From Mycolicibacterium austroafricanum (lineage in GTDB: Bacteria > Actinomycetota > Actinomycetes > Mycobacteriales > Mycobacteriaceae), in the NCBI RefSeq assembly GCF_902705885.1, contig NZ_CACSIP010000017.1, positions 41,400 to 105,399 on the forward strand: a stretch of 64,000 nucleotides of DNA. Reading direction: 5' to 3'. This document shows positions 31,643-40,782 of the stretch, one piece after another. Position numbers and translations under genes: made by a program. Position 1 is the first letter of the stretch, and each line of letters starts with the position of its first letter. The notes beneath the pieces were generated by a model that saw nothing but the letters and a program-made list of their open reading frames with translations, was not told where the DNA came from and searched no databases.

Positions 31643-33649
31643 TCAGTCAATGGCTCGACGGCGGGAGAAGGCGATGTACCAGTCCACCGCGTCGGGGTCG
31701 GCCAAGGAGTTGCGCGAAACGCTTGCGGTCAGACCTGGTGGTGTCTGCAGGATCCGCTTGACGGGAACCTCTGCCTTCTTGCCGGTGTGTGTGACGGGCA
31801 CCGCCGGCACCTGGATGATCTCGTCTGGAATGTGACGTGGCGAGGCGTGACGGCGGATGGTTGTTCGGATTCGTTCTCGGAGGGAGTCGTCGAGGTCCTG
31901 ATCGGGGGCGAGAACAACGAACAGGGGCATGTAGTAGCCTCCGGCCGTTGCGGACTCGACGCCGACGACGAGCGCATCAAGAACCTCGGGGACGTCGTCG
32001 AGTGCGTTGTAGATGTCGCTGCTGCCGAATCGCACACCAGCGCGGTTCAGCGTCGCATCGCTTCGGCCATGGACGATGAATCCGTTCCGCGATGTTTCGG
32101 TGATCCAGTCTCCGTGCGTCCAGACGCCCGGAAATTGCTCGAAGTAGGCTGCGCGGTAGCGTGTTCCGTCGTCGTCGAGAAAGCGTATCGGCATCGACGG
32201 CATGGGGCGCCTGATCACCATCTCGCCGACTTCGCCTACCACCGGCTCGCCAAGGGGATTCCACGACTCTACCGCCGCACCGAGCGCCGGCCCCTGGAGT
32301 TCTCCGAGGTAGACCGGATCGAGCGGATTCAGCCCGATGAAGGAGCTGCAGATCTCGGTACCCCCGGACGATGAGCCGAGCTGAACGCGGCGTTTCACGT
32401 TCTCGTGCACCCATTCCCATGTCGAGGCAGGTAGTGGAGATCCCGTCGAGAGGATCTGGGTGAGTGCACTGAGGTCCCAGGTGTCCTTGGGCGGTGTGGT
32501 CATCTGTTGCTGCACTCGTGTCAGGTAGGCAGCGCCGGTGGCGAACTTTGTGGCACGAGTCCGGGCGAGAATCTCGAACTGACGATCGACGCCAGGATAG
32601 ATCGGCGAGCCCGAGTACGTCACCACCGATGCGCCGCAGGCCATGTTGCACAGCAGGACGTTCCACACCATCCACGACGTATTGGCGGCGACGTAGCAGA
32701 TGTCGTCAACGCCGATGTCGTGGTTGAGTGCTCCACTCTTCAGGGCCTCCAGGGTGATCCCGCCATGACCGTGCACGACGCCCTTCGGCAGGCCGGTCGT
32801 TCCGGAGGTGAACAGCACCCACAGCGGATGCTCGAAAGCGACCCGTTCGTAGCGGGTGGGCACCACATGCGCGGTCAATGACCGAAAGTCGATCCAGCTG
32901 CTGCCCGGGCCCGCGACGTCTGTCGGGTCACCACCGACCAGGACAGCAAGTTGTACCGAGGGGAGCAGGGACCGGAGCCCATCGAGCGCCGTCCTGCACT
33001 GGATATCCCTGCCGCCGAACCGATACGCTGCCGCGCCGATCAGCAGCTTGGGCTTTACCTGAGACAACCGGTCGAGCGTCGCACGCTCAGACAGCTCCGG
33101 TGAGCTGATGGTCCACAGGGCCCCGACCGCCGCCGTCGCGAGCAGGGCAACGATGGCCTCGGGAATGTTCGGCAGTACCGCCGCCACCGAGTCGCCCGGT
33201 CCGATACCCAGGTCGCGGAACGCTCCAGCCACCGCGGCGACACGTGCCTCGAGTTCACGCCAGCTGATCTGCGTCTCCTCGTTGGCCTCGGTCAGGGTGA
33301 TGATGGCAGGCCTGTCCGCGATGCTCGGAGTGGACGCGTGACGTAGCACGTTCTCGGCAAAGTTGAGTCGGGCCCCGGGAAACCAAACGGCACCTGGCAT
33401 GGTGTCGACCGCCAACGCGGGCCCATCAAGATCATCACCGATGACATCGAAGTACTCGCGCACCGCTGCCCAGAAATCTGACGGCTCGGACACTGACCAA
33501 TGCCATGCTTGCCGGTAGGTCATGGCGTGACACCTCTTGTTCGCGCCACACCATGTCAAGAACTGTGCGAGCCGGGAGTTCTGTATCTCCTCTTGGGTGG
33601 GCCGCCACGTGACTGGCGGATGATCCACACTCGATAATGGCGTTCGCAC
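31643..33649 (-). CDS. aacS: Acetoacetate--CoA ligase
   Basis: 668 residues, GTG start. Follows the AacS family rather than ordinary acetyl-CoA synthetase: N-terminal TWRPTQEEIQNSRLAQF, WHWSVSEPSDFW, PGARLNFAENVL; AMP-binding core VLFTSGTTGLPKGVVHGHGG near residue 280 and TGSPLPASTWEW; then THGDWI and GRSDATLNRAGVRFG, and the C-terminal HTGKKAEVPVKRIL with the acetyl-regulated lysine. Activates acetoacetate (or a similar 3-oxo acid) to its CoA ester with ATP. FAH-type cleavage of aromatic catabolites releases acetoacetate, so its presence beside an FAH-family gene is coherent. Confidence 0.92.
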   Translation of the reverse strand: MRTPLSSVDHPPVTWRPTQEEIQNSRLAQFLTWCGANKRCHAMTYRQAWHWSVSEPSDFWAAVREYFDVIGDDLDGPALAVDTMPGAVWFPGARLNFAENVLRHASTPSIADRPAIITLTEANEETQISWRELEARVAAVAGAFRDLGIGPGDSVAAVLPNIPEAIVALLATAAVGALWTISSPELSERATLDRLSQVKPKLLIGAAAYRFGGRDIQCRTALDGLRSLLPSVQLAVLVGGDPTDVAGPGSSWIDFRSLTAHVVPTRYERVAFEHPLWVLFTSGTTGLPKGVVHGHGGITLEALKSGALNHDIGVDDICYVAANTSWMVWNVLLCNMACGASVVTYSGSPIYPGVDRQFEILARTRATKFATGAAYLTRVQQQMTTPPKDTWDLSALTQILSTGSPLPASTWEWVHENVKRRVQLGSSSGGTEICSSFIGLNPLDPVYLGELQGPALGAAVESWNPLGEPVVGEVGEMVIRRPMPSMPIRFLDDDGTRYRAAYFEQFPGVWTHGDWITETSRNGFIVHGRSDATLNRAGVRFGSSDIYNALDDVPEVLDALVVGVESATAGGYYMPLFVVLAPDQDLDDSLRERIRTTIRRHASPRHIPDEIIQVPAVPVTHTGKKAEVPVKRILQTPPGLTASVSRNSLADPDAVDWYIAFSRRRAID

Positions 33650-33697
33650 TGGGGTTGCCTTTCGGATGGGTGTTGTCCGCGGGATGTGATCCGGCGT

Positions 33698-34231
33698 TCA
33701 GTCGGAGCGTGTCCAGCGCAGTTGCGCGTCGATCACCACTTCGTTTGAGACCATCCCGAGTTGGTTGGCGGAAATGTCGAATTCGGTGCGGTCAAAGAGT
33801 TTCCGACAACCGATGTGCACTGATTCGCTGTCCGGAGCGTGCAATGTGGCGGAAAGCGAGACCTGCTTGACGACGTCCTTGACCTGCAGGCTTCCTTCGA
33901 CGACGACCATGTCGGAAGGCAGGAAACGCACCTCCGCCAGCGTAAAAGTGATGATGGGATACCGGTCGGCGTGGAAAAAATCTTGCGAGGTGAGGTGACG
34001 ATCGCGTTTGGCCATCCCCGTGCGCAGAGACGGTACGTCGATAACGAGCTGTCCCGTCACTTCGCCGCCTCCCCGTAGTCGTCCGGTACCGGCGAAGTCG
34101 TCGAATCTGCCCCTGACAGGCATCATTCCCCACAGTGATCTGCCTTGAAAGGAGATGCTGGAACGGTCTGCGTCGATCTCGTATTGGCCTGAGGTGTAAA
34201 GGTTCTGGATGGATTCGGCATCTGTGGTCAT
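33698..34231 (-). CDS. YceI-family protein (cytoplasmic form)
   Basis: 177 residues. The YceI lipocalin-like barrel: YTSGQYEIDADRSSISFQGRSLWG at residues 11-34, GEVTGQLVIDVPSL, RDRHLTSQDFFHADRYPIITF and the last strand VIDAQLRWT. Homologues bind isoprenoid-like lipids; this one has no signal peptide, as in many actinobacterial copies. The ATG at 34231 is chosen because TGAGGA lies just upstream; a longer frame starts at 34279. It follows the indolepyruvate oxidoreductase by 7 bases, so the two are coupled. Confidence 0.85.
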   Translation of the reverse strand: MTTDAESIQNLYTSGQYEIDADRSSISFQGRSLWGMMPVRGRFDDFAGTGRLRGGGEVTGQLVIDVPSLRTGMAKRDRHLTSQDFFHADRYPIITFTLAEVRFLPSDMVVVEGSLQVKDVVKQVSLSATLHAPDSESVHIGCRKLFDRTEFDISANQLGMVSNEVVIDAQLRWTRSD

Positions 34232-34238
34232 AGGTTCC

Positions 34239-37200
34239 TCAGGTGTTCGAGGTCGAAGTGGTGGGGGTGTTGGCAGCATCCGCTGTTAGACGTTCGATGA
34301 TCGCGGTCCGTCGGGTGTAATAGGTTTGAAGAGATCTCATCTTGATCTCTTCATATCCGCGAACCCATTCCGGCAACGAGATGAGTTCGCGGATCAAGTC
34401 TGCGTTCTCTGGGCTGAGTCGTGCTGCCGCCTCGTCGGCCGCCTGCAGGTAGTCGGTGATCAGCGCCCGCTCGGCCCGTCGCACCTTGCCCAGCCCGAAG
34501 ACGTCCAAAGGGGTTCCTCGCAGAATGCGTAGTGCGTACAGGAGGCGAAATGCTGCTTTGGCCCAGCGTGCGTCGAGCTTGATCTTTCGGTCCAGCCCCA
34601 TCACGCGGAAGACGGGTGGATGCAGGAGGAACGAGTACTGGGCGCCGTCGCCGAACTCTTCGCGAATCCGTTGCTCGAGGTGGGGGTCGAGATGGAGCCG
34701 ACCGACCTCGTACTCGTCCTTGTAGGCCATTACCTTATAGAGTTGGCGTGCGTATTCCGTGGTGACAGTGCTGGACCCCAACGCCAGCATCTCGGCTGCT
34801 CGCATGCGTTCGACCGCCTCGGCATAGCGACGCGCATACGCATTGTTCTGGTAGGCAATGAGCTCGGAGAGGTTGCGGACGAGCAGGTTTCGTAACGAAC
34901 CGCTGTCACAGTCAACGATGGCTGCCGTGTCAGCGGCCGCAGCCACTCGTGCCGTGTCTTTCCGAGCCTGGTCAACAACGTAGCGCCGACCCTGCCGAAA
35001 TGCTTGATGGTTGGCCTCGACCTGTACTCCGTTGAGGCGCAGCGCCCATTCGACGGCTGCGGGGGTGACCGGCAACAGGCCGGCTTGGACCGCTGTCCCC
35101 AGCAAGAACACATTGGCGAACTGATCGCCATCGAATGGTTTGCGGAGTTGGGTGCGAACGTCAACGAAGATGTTCTCGGGGCGGGTGCCTGCCCACTCGA
35201 TTCGATCGATCAGATCCTGGGTCGGTGGAAACTGGGCCCTGATGTCAGTGACCATGGCTCCGGTGGGGGTGGCTGAGGTCGATACCACCGTGTACGTGCG
35301 TTGTGGTGCAATGACTTCGAGATTGCTCTGCGTCGCCGCGACGAGAGAGTCGAATCCCAGATAGAGGTCACAGCCTCCGGCTCCGATTCGGTTGCTTCCC
35401 GGCCGTTGCGTGGACGAGATGCGAACATCGGAGACAACCGCACCCCCCTTCTGCGCCAGTCCGAGCTGATCAAGTCCGGTGACCTTGAGCCCCATGTGAG
35501 TCGCAGCGGCGCCGATGACCTGGGCTACGGTGACGACCCCCGTACCGCCGACGCCGGTGATACGCATCGAGAAGTCGTCTGCTCCCACGACGGGGATCGG
35601 CGCCGGCAGATCTGAATCTTTTAGCTGCTGGGTGGCCGACGTGAACGGTGTGCGCTTGGATGCGCGGGGCCGGACTTCGACGAACGACGGGCAGTCACCC
35701 TTGATGCATGAGAAGTCGAGATTGCATGAAGACTGGTGGATCTGGGTCTTTCTGCCGAACTCGGTGTCGACCGGTTGCACTGACAAGCAGTTGGACTTGT
35801 CGCCGCAGTCTCCGCACCCCTCACAGACCCGCTCGTTGATGAAAATCCGTTGCACGGGCGCCTCGATGAGTCCACGTTTGCGTTTGCGGCGGAGCTCGGT
35901 AGCGCATTCCTGCTCATGGATGAGGACGGTGACACCGCTGATCTCGGCCAGCTCTTCCTGGACTTCGATGAGGTCGTCGCGATGTCGGATGCTGACTTTG
36001 CCCGGCAACCGTCGAGTCCGGCCGAAAGCGTGACGGCTGTCTTTTGGGGAGTCGCTGGTGACGACAACCTTGTTCACACCCTCCGCGAGCAACTCGTCGA
36101 CAAGCTGTGGGACGCGCAGCTTTCCGACCGCATCCTGACCGCCTGTCATGGCGACGGTGTCGTTGTAGAGGATCTTGTAGGTGATGTTCACTCCACTTGC
36201 GATGGCTGCGCGGATAGCCAGTGAGCCCGAGTGGTGATAAGTGCCGTCACCCAGATTCTGGAATAGGTGCTCTTGGGTGACAAATGGTGACATTCCCGTC
36301 CATGCGGCACCTTCTGCGCCCATCGCAGACAGTCCGATGCTGCTGCCGACTCGCTCCGGAGGTTGCAGAGTGATCAGCCCGTGGCACCCGATTCCACCAC
36401 CGACCAGTGCCCCGTCTGGGACTCGCGTGGAGCTGTTATGGGGACAGCCCGAACAGAAATACGGGGTCCGCTGCAGGATCGGCAGCATCTTCGGTGCGCG
36501 TCTGGCTGACTGTCGCTGGTCGAGCCAGCGCCGTGCGGGGGAGTCGGCTCTGTGCCGGATGAGTGCGTGGGCCAGACGCGGTGCAATGTAGTCGGCAGGC
36601 AGATCAGAATCGCCGCGGAGCAACTCGCCGCCCTCGGCGTCACTCTTGCCCAGTATGCGTGGCGCATTCGGGGTGCCGTACAGCAGATTCTTGAGAGCGA
36701 GTTCGATGAACGCCTTCTTCTCCTCGATCACGAGAATCTCGGTGAGTCCGGATGTGAATTCGGCGATGATGCCCGGTTCGAGCGGGTGCACCATGCCGAG
36801 TTTCAGCACGCGCAGGCCGCTGGTGGAGATCGTTGCGGCATCGACTCCGATGATCGAAAGGGCCTCGCGCACTTCCAGATAAGTTGCGCCGGCGCATACC
36901 ACGCCGATCTTCGCGTCGGGGTCGCCGATGATCCGGTCGAGCCGGTTGGCCGAGGCGTACCGTCGTGCCAGCTCCAGCCGCTGGCGTACCTGGGTGGACT
37001 CGAGCTGGCCGAGCGTGGGTTGCAGTAGGTCGGCGGTCACTTTGTGCTCGAACTCGCGACCGTCGAAGGTCCGATCCGGTGCAACGGGCAGGATTCGGTG
37101 TGGGTCCACGGCCACTTCGTTGGACCCGTCCACCACGTTGGTGCTCAGTTTCATCGCGACCCACAGGCCGCAGATCCGTGACATCGCGATCGCGTGCAAG

Positions 37201-37790
37201 CCGAGATCGAGGATGTCTTGCGGGTCCGCCGGCACCACGCAGGGCATGCCCAGTTCGGCGATGGCCGGCTCGGAGCTGCTCGGAACCGTCGACGACTTGG
37301 CGATCGAGTCATCGCCCACAAGTGCGAGAACGCCGCCGTTGCCATCGGTTCCACCGAGGTTTCCGTGCCGAATGGCATCCGTCGCTCTGTCCAGCCCGGG
37401 CGCTTTTCCGTACCAGATGCCGACCACGCCGTCTCCCACCCGCTGCGGGGACGCCGATGCAATCTGACTGCCCTGCACTGCCGAGGCAGCCAGCTCCTCG
37501 TTGACGGCGGGACGGAATACCACCCGATGGTCGTCCAGCCGTGCCGACTGCCGCGTCAACTGAAGATCCAAACCGGCGAGGGGAGAGCCTTCGTAACCGG
37601 AGATGAAAATTCCGGTGTCGAGGCCGCGGCGCTGATCGAGTCGGCGCTGATCCAGCGGCAGCCTCACCAGGGCTTGCAGTCCGCTGAGCTGAACCGCGCC
37701 GTCCTGCAGGTCGTACCGCTCCTCGGTCGGGTTGTCCCGCCGGGGGACGACCGTGGAGCCGAGAGCTGGAACATTCTGAACTGCGCCCAT
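34239..37790 (-). CDS. Fused indolepyruvate:ferredoxin oxidoreductase family protein
   Basis: About 1183 residues, the size of the fused IorA-IorB type. In order: pyrimidine domain with ISGYEGSPLAGLD, NEELAASAVQGSQ and KAPGLDRATDAIRHGN; domain II; TPP-binding domain with GCHGL, GDGTYHHSGSLAIRAAI and ILYNDTVAMTGGQD; ferredoxin-like cluster with ERVCEGCGDCGDKSNC and a second Cys group CNLDFSCIKGDC; gamma-type domain with ITGVGGTGVVTVAQ. Such enzymes oxidatively decarboxylate aryl- or branched-chain 2-oxo acids to acyl-CoA with ferredoxin as acceptor. Start ATG 37790 fits; ribosome site is weak. Divergent from a PucR regulator, head of the minus-strand catabolic block. Confidence 0.88.
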   Translation of the reverse strand: MGAVQNVPALGSTVVPRRDNPTEERYDLQDGAVQLSGLQALVRLPLDQRRLDQRRGLDTGIFISGYEGSPLAGLDLQLTRQSARLDDHRVVFRPAVNEELAASAVQGSQIASASPQRVGDGVVGIWYGKAPGLDRATDAIRHGNLGGTDGNGGVLALVGDDSIAKSSTVPSSSEPAIAELGMPCVVPADPQDILDLGLHAIAMSRICGLWVAMKLSTNVVDGSNEVAVDPHRILPVAPDRTFDGREFEHKVTADLLQPTLGQLESTQVRQRLELARRYASANRLDRIIGDPDAKIGVVCAGATYLEVREALSIIGVDAATISTSGLRVLKLGMVHPLEPGIIAEFTSGLTEILVIEEKKAFIELALKNLLYGTPNAPRILGKSDAEGGELLRGDSDLPADYIAPRLAHALIRHRADSPARRWLDQRQSARRAPKMLPILQRTPYFCSGCPHNSSTRVPDGALVGGGIGCHGLITLQPPERVGSSIGLSAMGAEGAAWTGMSPFVTQEHLFQNLGDGTYHHSGSLAIRAAIASGVNITYKILYNDTVAMTGGQDAVGKLRVPQLVDELLAEGVNKVVVTSDSPKDSRHAFGRTRRLPGKVSIRHRDDLIEVQEELAEISGVTVLIHEQECATELRRKRKRGLIEAPVQRIFINERVCEGCGDCGDKSNCLSVQPVDTEFGRKTQIHQSSCNLDFSCIKGDCPSFVEVRPRASKRTPFTSATQQLKDSDLPAPIPVVGADDFSMRITGVGGTGVVTVAQVIGAAATHMGLKVTGLDQLGLAQKGGAVVSDVRISSTQRPGSNRIGAGGCDLYLGFDSLVAATQSNLEVIAPQRTYTVVSTSATPTGAMVTDIRAQFPPTQDLIDRIEWAGTRPENIFVDVRTQLRKPFDGDQFANVFLLGTAVQAGLLPVTPAAVEWALRLNGVQVEANHQAFRQGRRYVVDQARKDTARVAAAADTAAIVDCDSGSLRNLLVRNLSELIAYQNNAYARRYAEAVERMRAAEMLALGSSTVTTEYARQLYKVMAYKDEYEVGRLHLDPHLEQRIREEFGDGAQYSFLLHPPVFRVMGLDRKIKLDARWAKAAFRLLYALRILRGTPLDVFGLGKVRRAERALITDYLQAADEAAARLSPENADLIRELISLPEWVRGYEEIKMRSLQTYYTRRTAIIERLTADAANTPTTSTSNT

Positions 37791-37821
37791 GTGTCGGTGT
37801 AATCCATTCCGTGGCGTCTTC

Positions 37822-37831
37822 GTGATATCAC
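37822..37831. promoter_or_regulatory. 10-base palindrome in PucR/oxidoreductase divergent promoter
   Basis: GTGATATCAC lies 32 bases before the oxidoreductase start and 70 before the PucR start, in the 110-base shared promoter region. A shorter palindrome ACAATTGT follows at 37861. Either could be a PucR-type activator site. Confidence 0.3.
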
Positions 37832-37900
37832 CTAAGTGTGCGGGGTGCAGCGCCTGGTCCACAATTGTCAGACTCGGCAAAGATTGAGCCAGGAGGGCAC

Positions 37901-39067
37901 ATGTCTCGTGAAAATCATGAAGAACCATCACACTGGTCGTCCGTCAGGTCGCTCTGCGACGAGCTGATCGGTCAGTTGCCGCTGATGTCTCGTCAGGTCA
38001 CCGACAGCATCAGGTCGGCAGTCCCGGCGTACGTCGCCGTGCCCCATCAAGAGCATGTTGCACACGTGGCGGAACAGTTACGGAATCGATTGACCGCGCT
38101 GGCGCAGCGCCGCCGACTCAGCGACGCGGAGTTGGCGGCAGCAGCTGAGCTGAGTGTGAAACGCGCAGGACAAGGTCTGCCCATCGACGCAGTGATCGCT
38201 GCCTATCAGGCGGGGGACCAGGTGATCTGGAATCTGATCGCCGAGCGGGCCACCGCCGAAACCGCCATAGTGATGCCCGAACTGGGTCGATTGATGTTCG
38301 CAGCGACCAGTCGGACCACCGAGGTGATGGCTGCCGCACACAGCAGAGCGGCGCGAGACATCGATGCGGGACGCATCACCTTGGCCCATCAGTTTCTCGA
38401 ATTACTGGGAGATCGCGGTACGCACCCAGAAGCTGCGGTCGTTGCCGCCAGGCTGGGGTTCGATCCCTCGGGGATGTTCGTCGCTTGCGCCTGGCAGCCT
38501 CGCGACGGCGCGCCCGCGGTCGCCTACGAGTCGGTTTCGGCTGTCGGATCAGCCCACATCCCCCTGGTTGCACGTGCAGCCGGTGATGGTCGCTTCGAGC
38601 TTCTGGCCCAAACCCCTGATCCTGACTCGTGGACCGAACTCGTTGCGCGGGAACTGGACGACGGGCGGCTCGGAATTGGTATGGCTAGAAGGGGAATCGC
38701 GGGCGCCCTCACGAGTCTCACCGACGCGCATCTCGCGCTAGGTACTACAACAGGGGCCGGCAAGGTGGCATGGTTTGCCGACAACTGGCTGGAAGCACTA
38801 GTGGTCGCCGGCAGTGACCGGCTACACGATGTCCTCCAAGTGGCGGTGGCAACATCTCGAACTCACCCGCACCTTGCAGAGACCGTCCATGCATTCGCTG
38901 CAGCTGACATGTCTATTGCCAAAACGGCAAACGCCGTTCACCTGCACGCCAACACTGTCACCTACCGCCTCGACCGCTGGGCTGATCTCACCGGTATGGA
39001 CCCTCGCACCTTCAGGGGTCTTTCGCACTCGCTGATCGCATGGCATCTCGCCGACCAGCAGCCGTGA
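37901..39067 (+). CDS. PucR/CdaR-type transcriptional regulator
   Basis: 388 residues. A helical N-terminal sensor region (RSLCDELIGQLPLMSRQVTDSI) is followed by a GGDEF-like middle part and the C-terminal PucR HTH: LAETVHAFAAADMSIAKTANAVHLHANTVTYRLDRW contains the DNA-binding helix AKTANAVHLHANTVTYRL. PucR-type proteins often activate adjacent catabolic operons on binding a substrate. ATG at 37901 has a perfect AGGAGG upstream. Divergent from the oxidoreductase-YceI-AacS genes, which are its likely targets. Confidence 0.88.
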   Translation: MSRENHEEPSHWSSVRSLCDELIGQLPLMSRQVTDSIRSAVPAYVAVPHQEHVAHVAEQLRNRLTALAQRRRLSDAELAAAAELSVKRAGQGLPIDAVIAAYQAGDQVIWNLIAERATAETAIVMPELGRLMFAATSRTTEVMAAAHSRAARDIDAGRITLAHQFLELLGDRGTHPEAAVVAARLGFDPSGMFVACAWQPRDGAPAVAYESVSAVGSAHIPLVARAAGDGRFELLAQTPDPDSWTELVARELDDGRLGIGMARRGIAGALTSLTDAHLALGTTTGAGKVAWFADNWLEALVVAGSDRLHDVLQVAVATSRTHPHLAETVHAFAAADMSIAKTANAVHLHANTVTYRLDRWADLTGMDPRTFRGLSHSLIAWHLADQQP

Positions 39068-39164
39068 CAAGACCGCCGCGATCTGCGCCACCCACTAAGA
39101 CCAGGGGAGCGGCCGGACAGCCTGGTCCGCAGCGACTTTCGTGTGAATCGTGCCGTCGGCTGTG

Positions 39165-40193
39165 TCAGGCGGCGGACCGGGAGCCGTGGCGTCTACGTCG
39201 CAGCTGTGGATCCCGCTGGGCGGGCGTCCGGTACGCGACGTCGAGTAGGCCGATATCAGAACCAGGCGGGGCTATCTGGTCGATGCGGTCGAGGACGTCA
39301 TCGTCGAGCGCCGTCTCGGCTGCCGTCAGCAGACCGTCGAGCTGTTCCATGGTGCGGGGGCCGATGATCGCCGAGGTTACGGCCGGGTGTGCGACCGCGA
39401 AGGCCATCGCCATCGCGGTGATCGAGAGGTCGGCGGCTGCTGCCACCCCGATGAGCTCCTCGACGACGTTGAGGGTGTGTTCGTCGGTGAGATGTCGCGG
39501 CACCCAGTGCAGTCGCGGAGTATCGACATGCGTGCCCTTGCGGTATTTGCCAGTCAGCATTCCCATCGCTAAGGGGCTCCACACCATTGTGCCGATCCCG
39601 TACTTCTCGCAGATCGGAAAAACTTCCTTCTCGGCGCCGCGGTTGAGGATGGAGTAGGGAGGTTGTTCGGTGCGGAATCGCGACAGACCGCGGCGCTCGG
39701 CGACCCATTGTGCTTCCACGATCTGCGACGCCGGGAAGTTCGAAGAGCCGATGGCCCTGATCTTCCCGCTGGTGAGCAGGCTGGTGAGCGCGCTGAGTGT
39801 CTCCTCGATGTCGGTGGTCGGGTCGGGGTGATGGATTTGGTAGAGGTCGATGTAGTCGGTGCCGAGTCGGCGCAGCGAGTTCTCTACCTCAGTGACGATC
39901 CAGCGGCGAGAGTTCCCGGCATGGTTGGGATTATCACCCATTTGGCCGTTCACTTTGGTGGCCAGGACGACCTCGTGGCGGCGGGGTCGGAGTGCTTCGC
40001 CGATGATCTCTTCGGACACGCCACCTCCGTAAACATCTGCGGTGTCGATGAAGTTGATACCGGCATCGACAGCGCGATGGATGATCCGGGCGCAATCGGC
40101 GCGATCCTCGTTGCCGTTCGGCCCGAACAGCATGGTGCCCAGGCAGTAGGGCGTGACCTTGATACCGGTTTGCCCTAGGTTGCGCAACTGCAT
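39165..40193 (-). CDS. Aldo/keto reductase (AKR11/Tas-like)
   Basis: 342 residues. MQLRNLGQTGIKVTPYCLGTM, then FIDTADVYGGGVSEE (catalytic Asp and Tyr), VLATKVNG (Lys) and YIDLYQIHHPDP (His) supply the complete Asp-Tyr-Lys-His tetrad; SPLAMGMLTGKYRKG and ITSAIIGPRTMEQLD form the NADPH-binding end. Reduces aldehydes or ketones with NADPH; substrate unknown. ATG is preceded by GAGGAGA. Followed on the same strand by nothing close; the VOC gene lies 30 bases upstream, so the two may be cotranscribed. Confidence 0.9.
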   Translation of the reverse strand: MQLRNLGQTGIKVTPYCLGTMLFGPNGNEDRADCARIIHRAVDAGINFIDTADVYGGGVSEEIIGEALRPRRHEVVLATKVNGQMGDNPNHAGNSRRWIVTEVENSLRRLGTDYIDLYQIHHPDPTTDIEETLSALTSLLTSGKIRAIGSSNFPASQIVEAQWVAERRGLSRFRTEQPPYSILNRGAEKEVFPICEKYGIGTMVWSPLAMGMLTGKYRKGTHVDTPRLHWVPRHLTDEHTLNVVEELIGVAAAADLSITAMAMAFAVAHPAVTSAIIGPRTMEQLDGLLTAAETALDDDVLDRIDQIAPPGSDIGLLDVAYRTPAQRDPQLRRRRHGSRSAA

Positions 40194-40223
40194 GTGGTCT
40201 CCTCGAACGGTGACATTGTGGTG

Positions 40224-40679
40224 TCAGGGAGCGGCGGCGACGTCAACGATCCAGGTGACGCCGTATCGGTCGGTGAGCATCCCGAAACCGGGACCCCATG
40301 GCGCCGGCCCGAACGGCTCGATGACGCTGGCGCCGTCGGACAGGCCATCCCAATAGCTCGTGGCCTCTTCGAGAGTCTGCGACTGTGCGGAAAGGAAGAA
40401 CGTCTCGGTGGTGATGGTCGTGCCGTTCTTGCGATAGGTGGTAGGGGATGGGCCGGCAACAGCGTCCTCACCCGGCACGTCGTAGGCCAGCACCCGGAAC
40501 CCGTTGCCCGCTTGGATTTGTCCGAACACCACCTTGTCGACGTCGGTCGGCCCCACCGGGATCCCGAACTGGCCGTACGTAGCGATGCTGACCTCCCCGC
40601 CGAACACTGATCGGTAGAACTCCAGCGCCTCGCGCGCCTGGCCGTGGAAGTTGAGGTGAGCGACTGCGGTCACTGTCAT
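40224..40679 (-). CDS. VOC-superfamily PhnB-like protein
   Basis: 151 residues. The PhnB/glyoxalase-like pattern is clear: AHLNFHGQAREALEFYRSVFGGEV at the start, VFGQIQAGNGFRVLAYD, then EEATSYWDGLSDGASVIEPFG and GPGFGMLTDRYGVTWIVDV at the end. Members of this branch are often dimers without catalysis, or antibiotic-binding. ATG at 40679 with AGGAG upstream. Divergent from a WYL regulator across 103 bases that hold a near-perfect dyad, and 30 bases before the aldo/keto reductase. Confidence 0.87.
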   Translation of the reverse strand: MTVTAVAHLNFHGQAREALEFYRSVFGGEVSIATYGQFGIPVGPTDVDKVVFGQIQAGNGFRVLAYDVPGEDAVAGPSPTTYRKNGTTITTETFFLSAQSQTLEEATSYWDGLSDGASVIEPFGPAPWGPGFGMLTDRYGVTWIVDVAAAP

Positions 40680-40742
40680 GTACTGGCTCCTGATCATCGG
40701 CATCCGGCTTGTTCCGGAACGCGGCGCCATCGTGGCAGCAGA

Positions 40743-40763
40743 AGAGGACAGTGAATGACCTCT
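40743..40763. promoter_or_regulatory. Near-perfect 8+5+8 dyad in VOC/WYL divergent promoter
   Basis: AGAGGACA and TGACCTCT are reverse complements except for one position, around GTGAA. The dyad ends 19 bases before the WYL start and about 64 bases before the VOC start. Likely operator of the WYL regulator. Confidence 0.5.
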
Positions 40764-40782
40764 ACTACTGGATGATGGAGTC

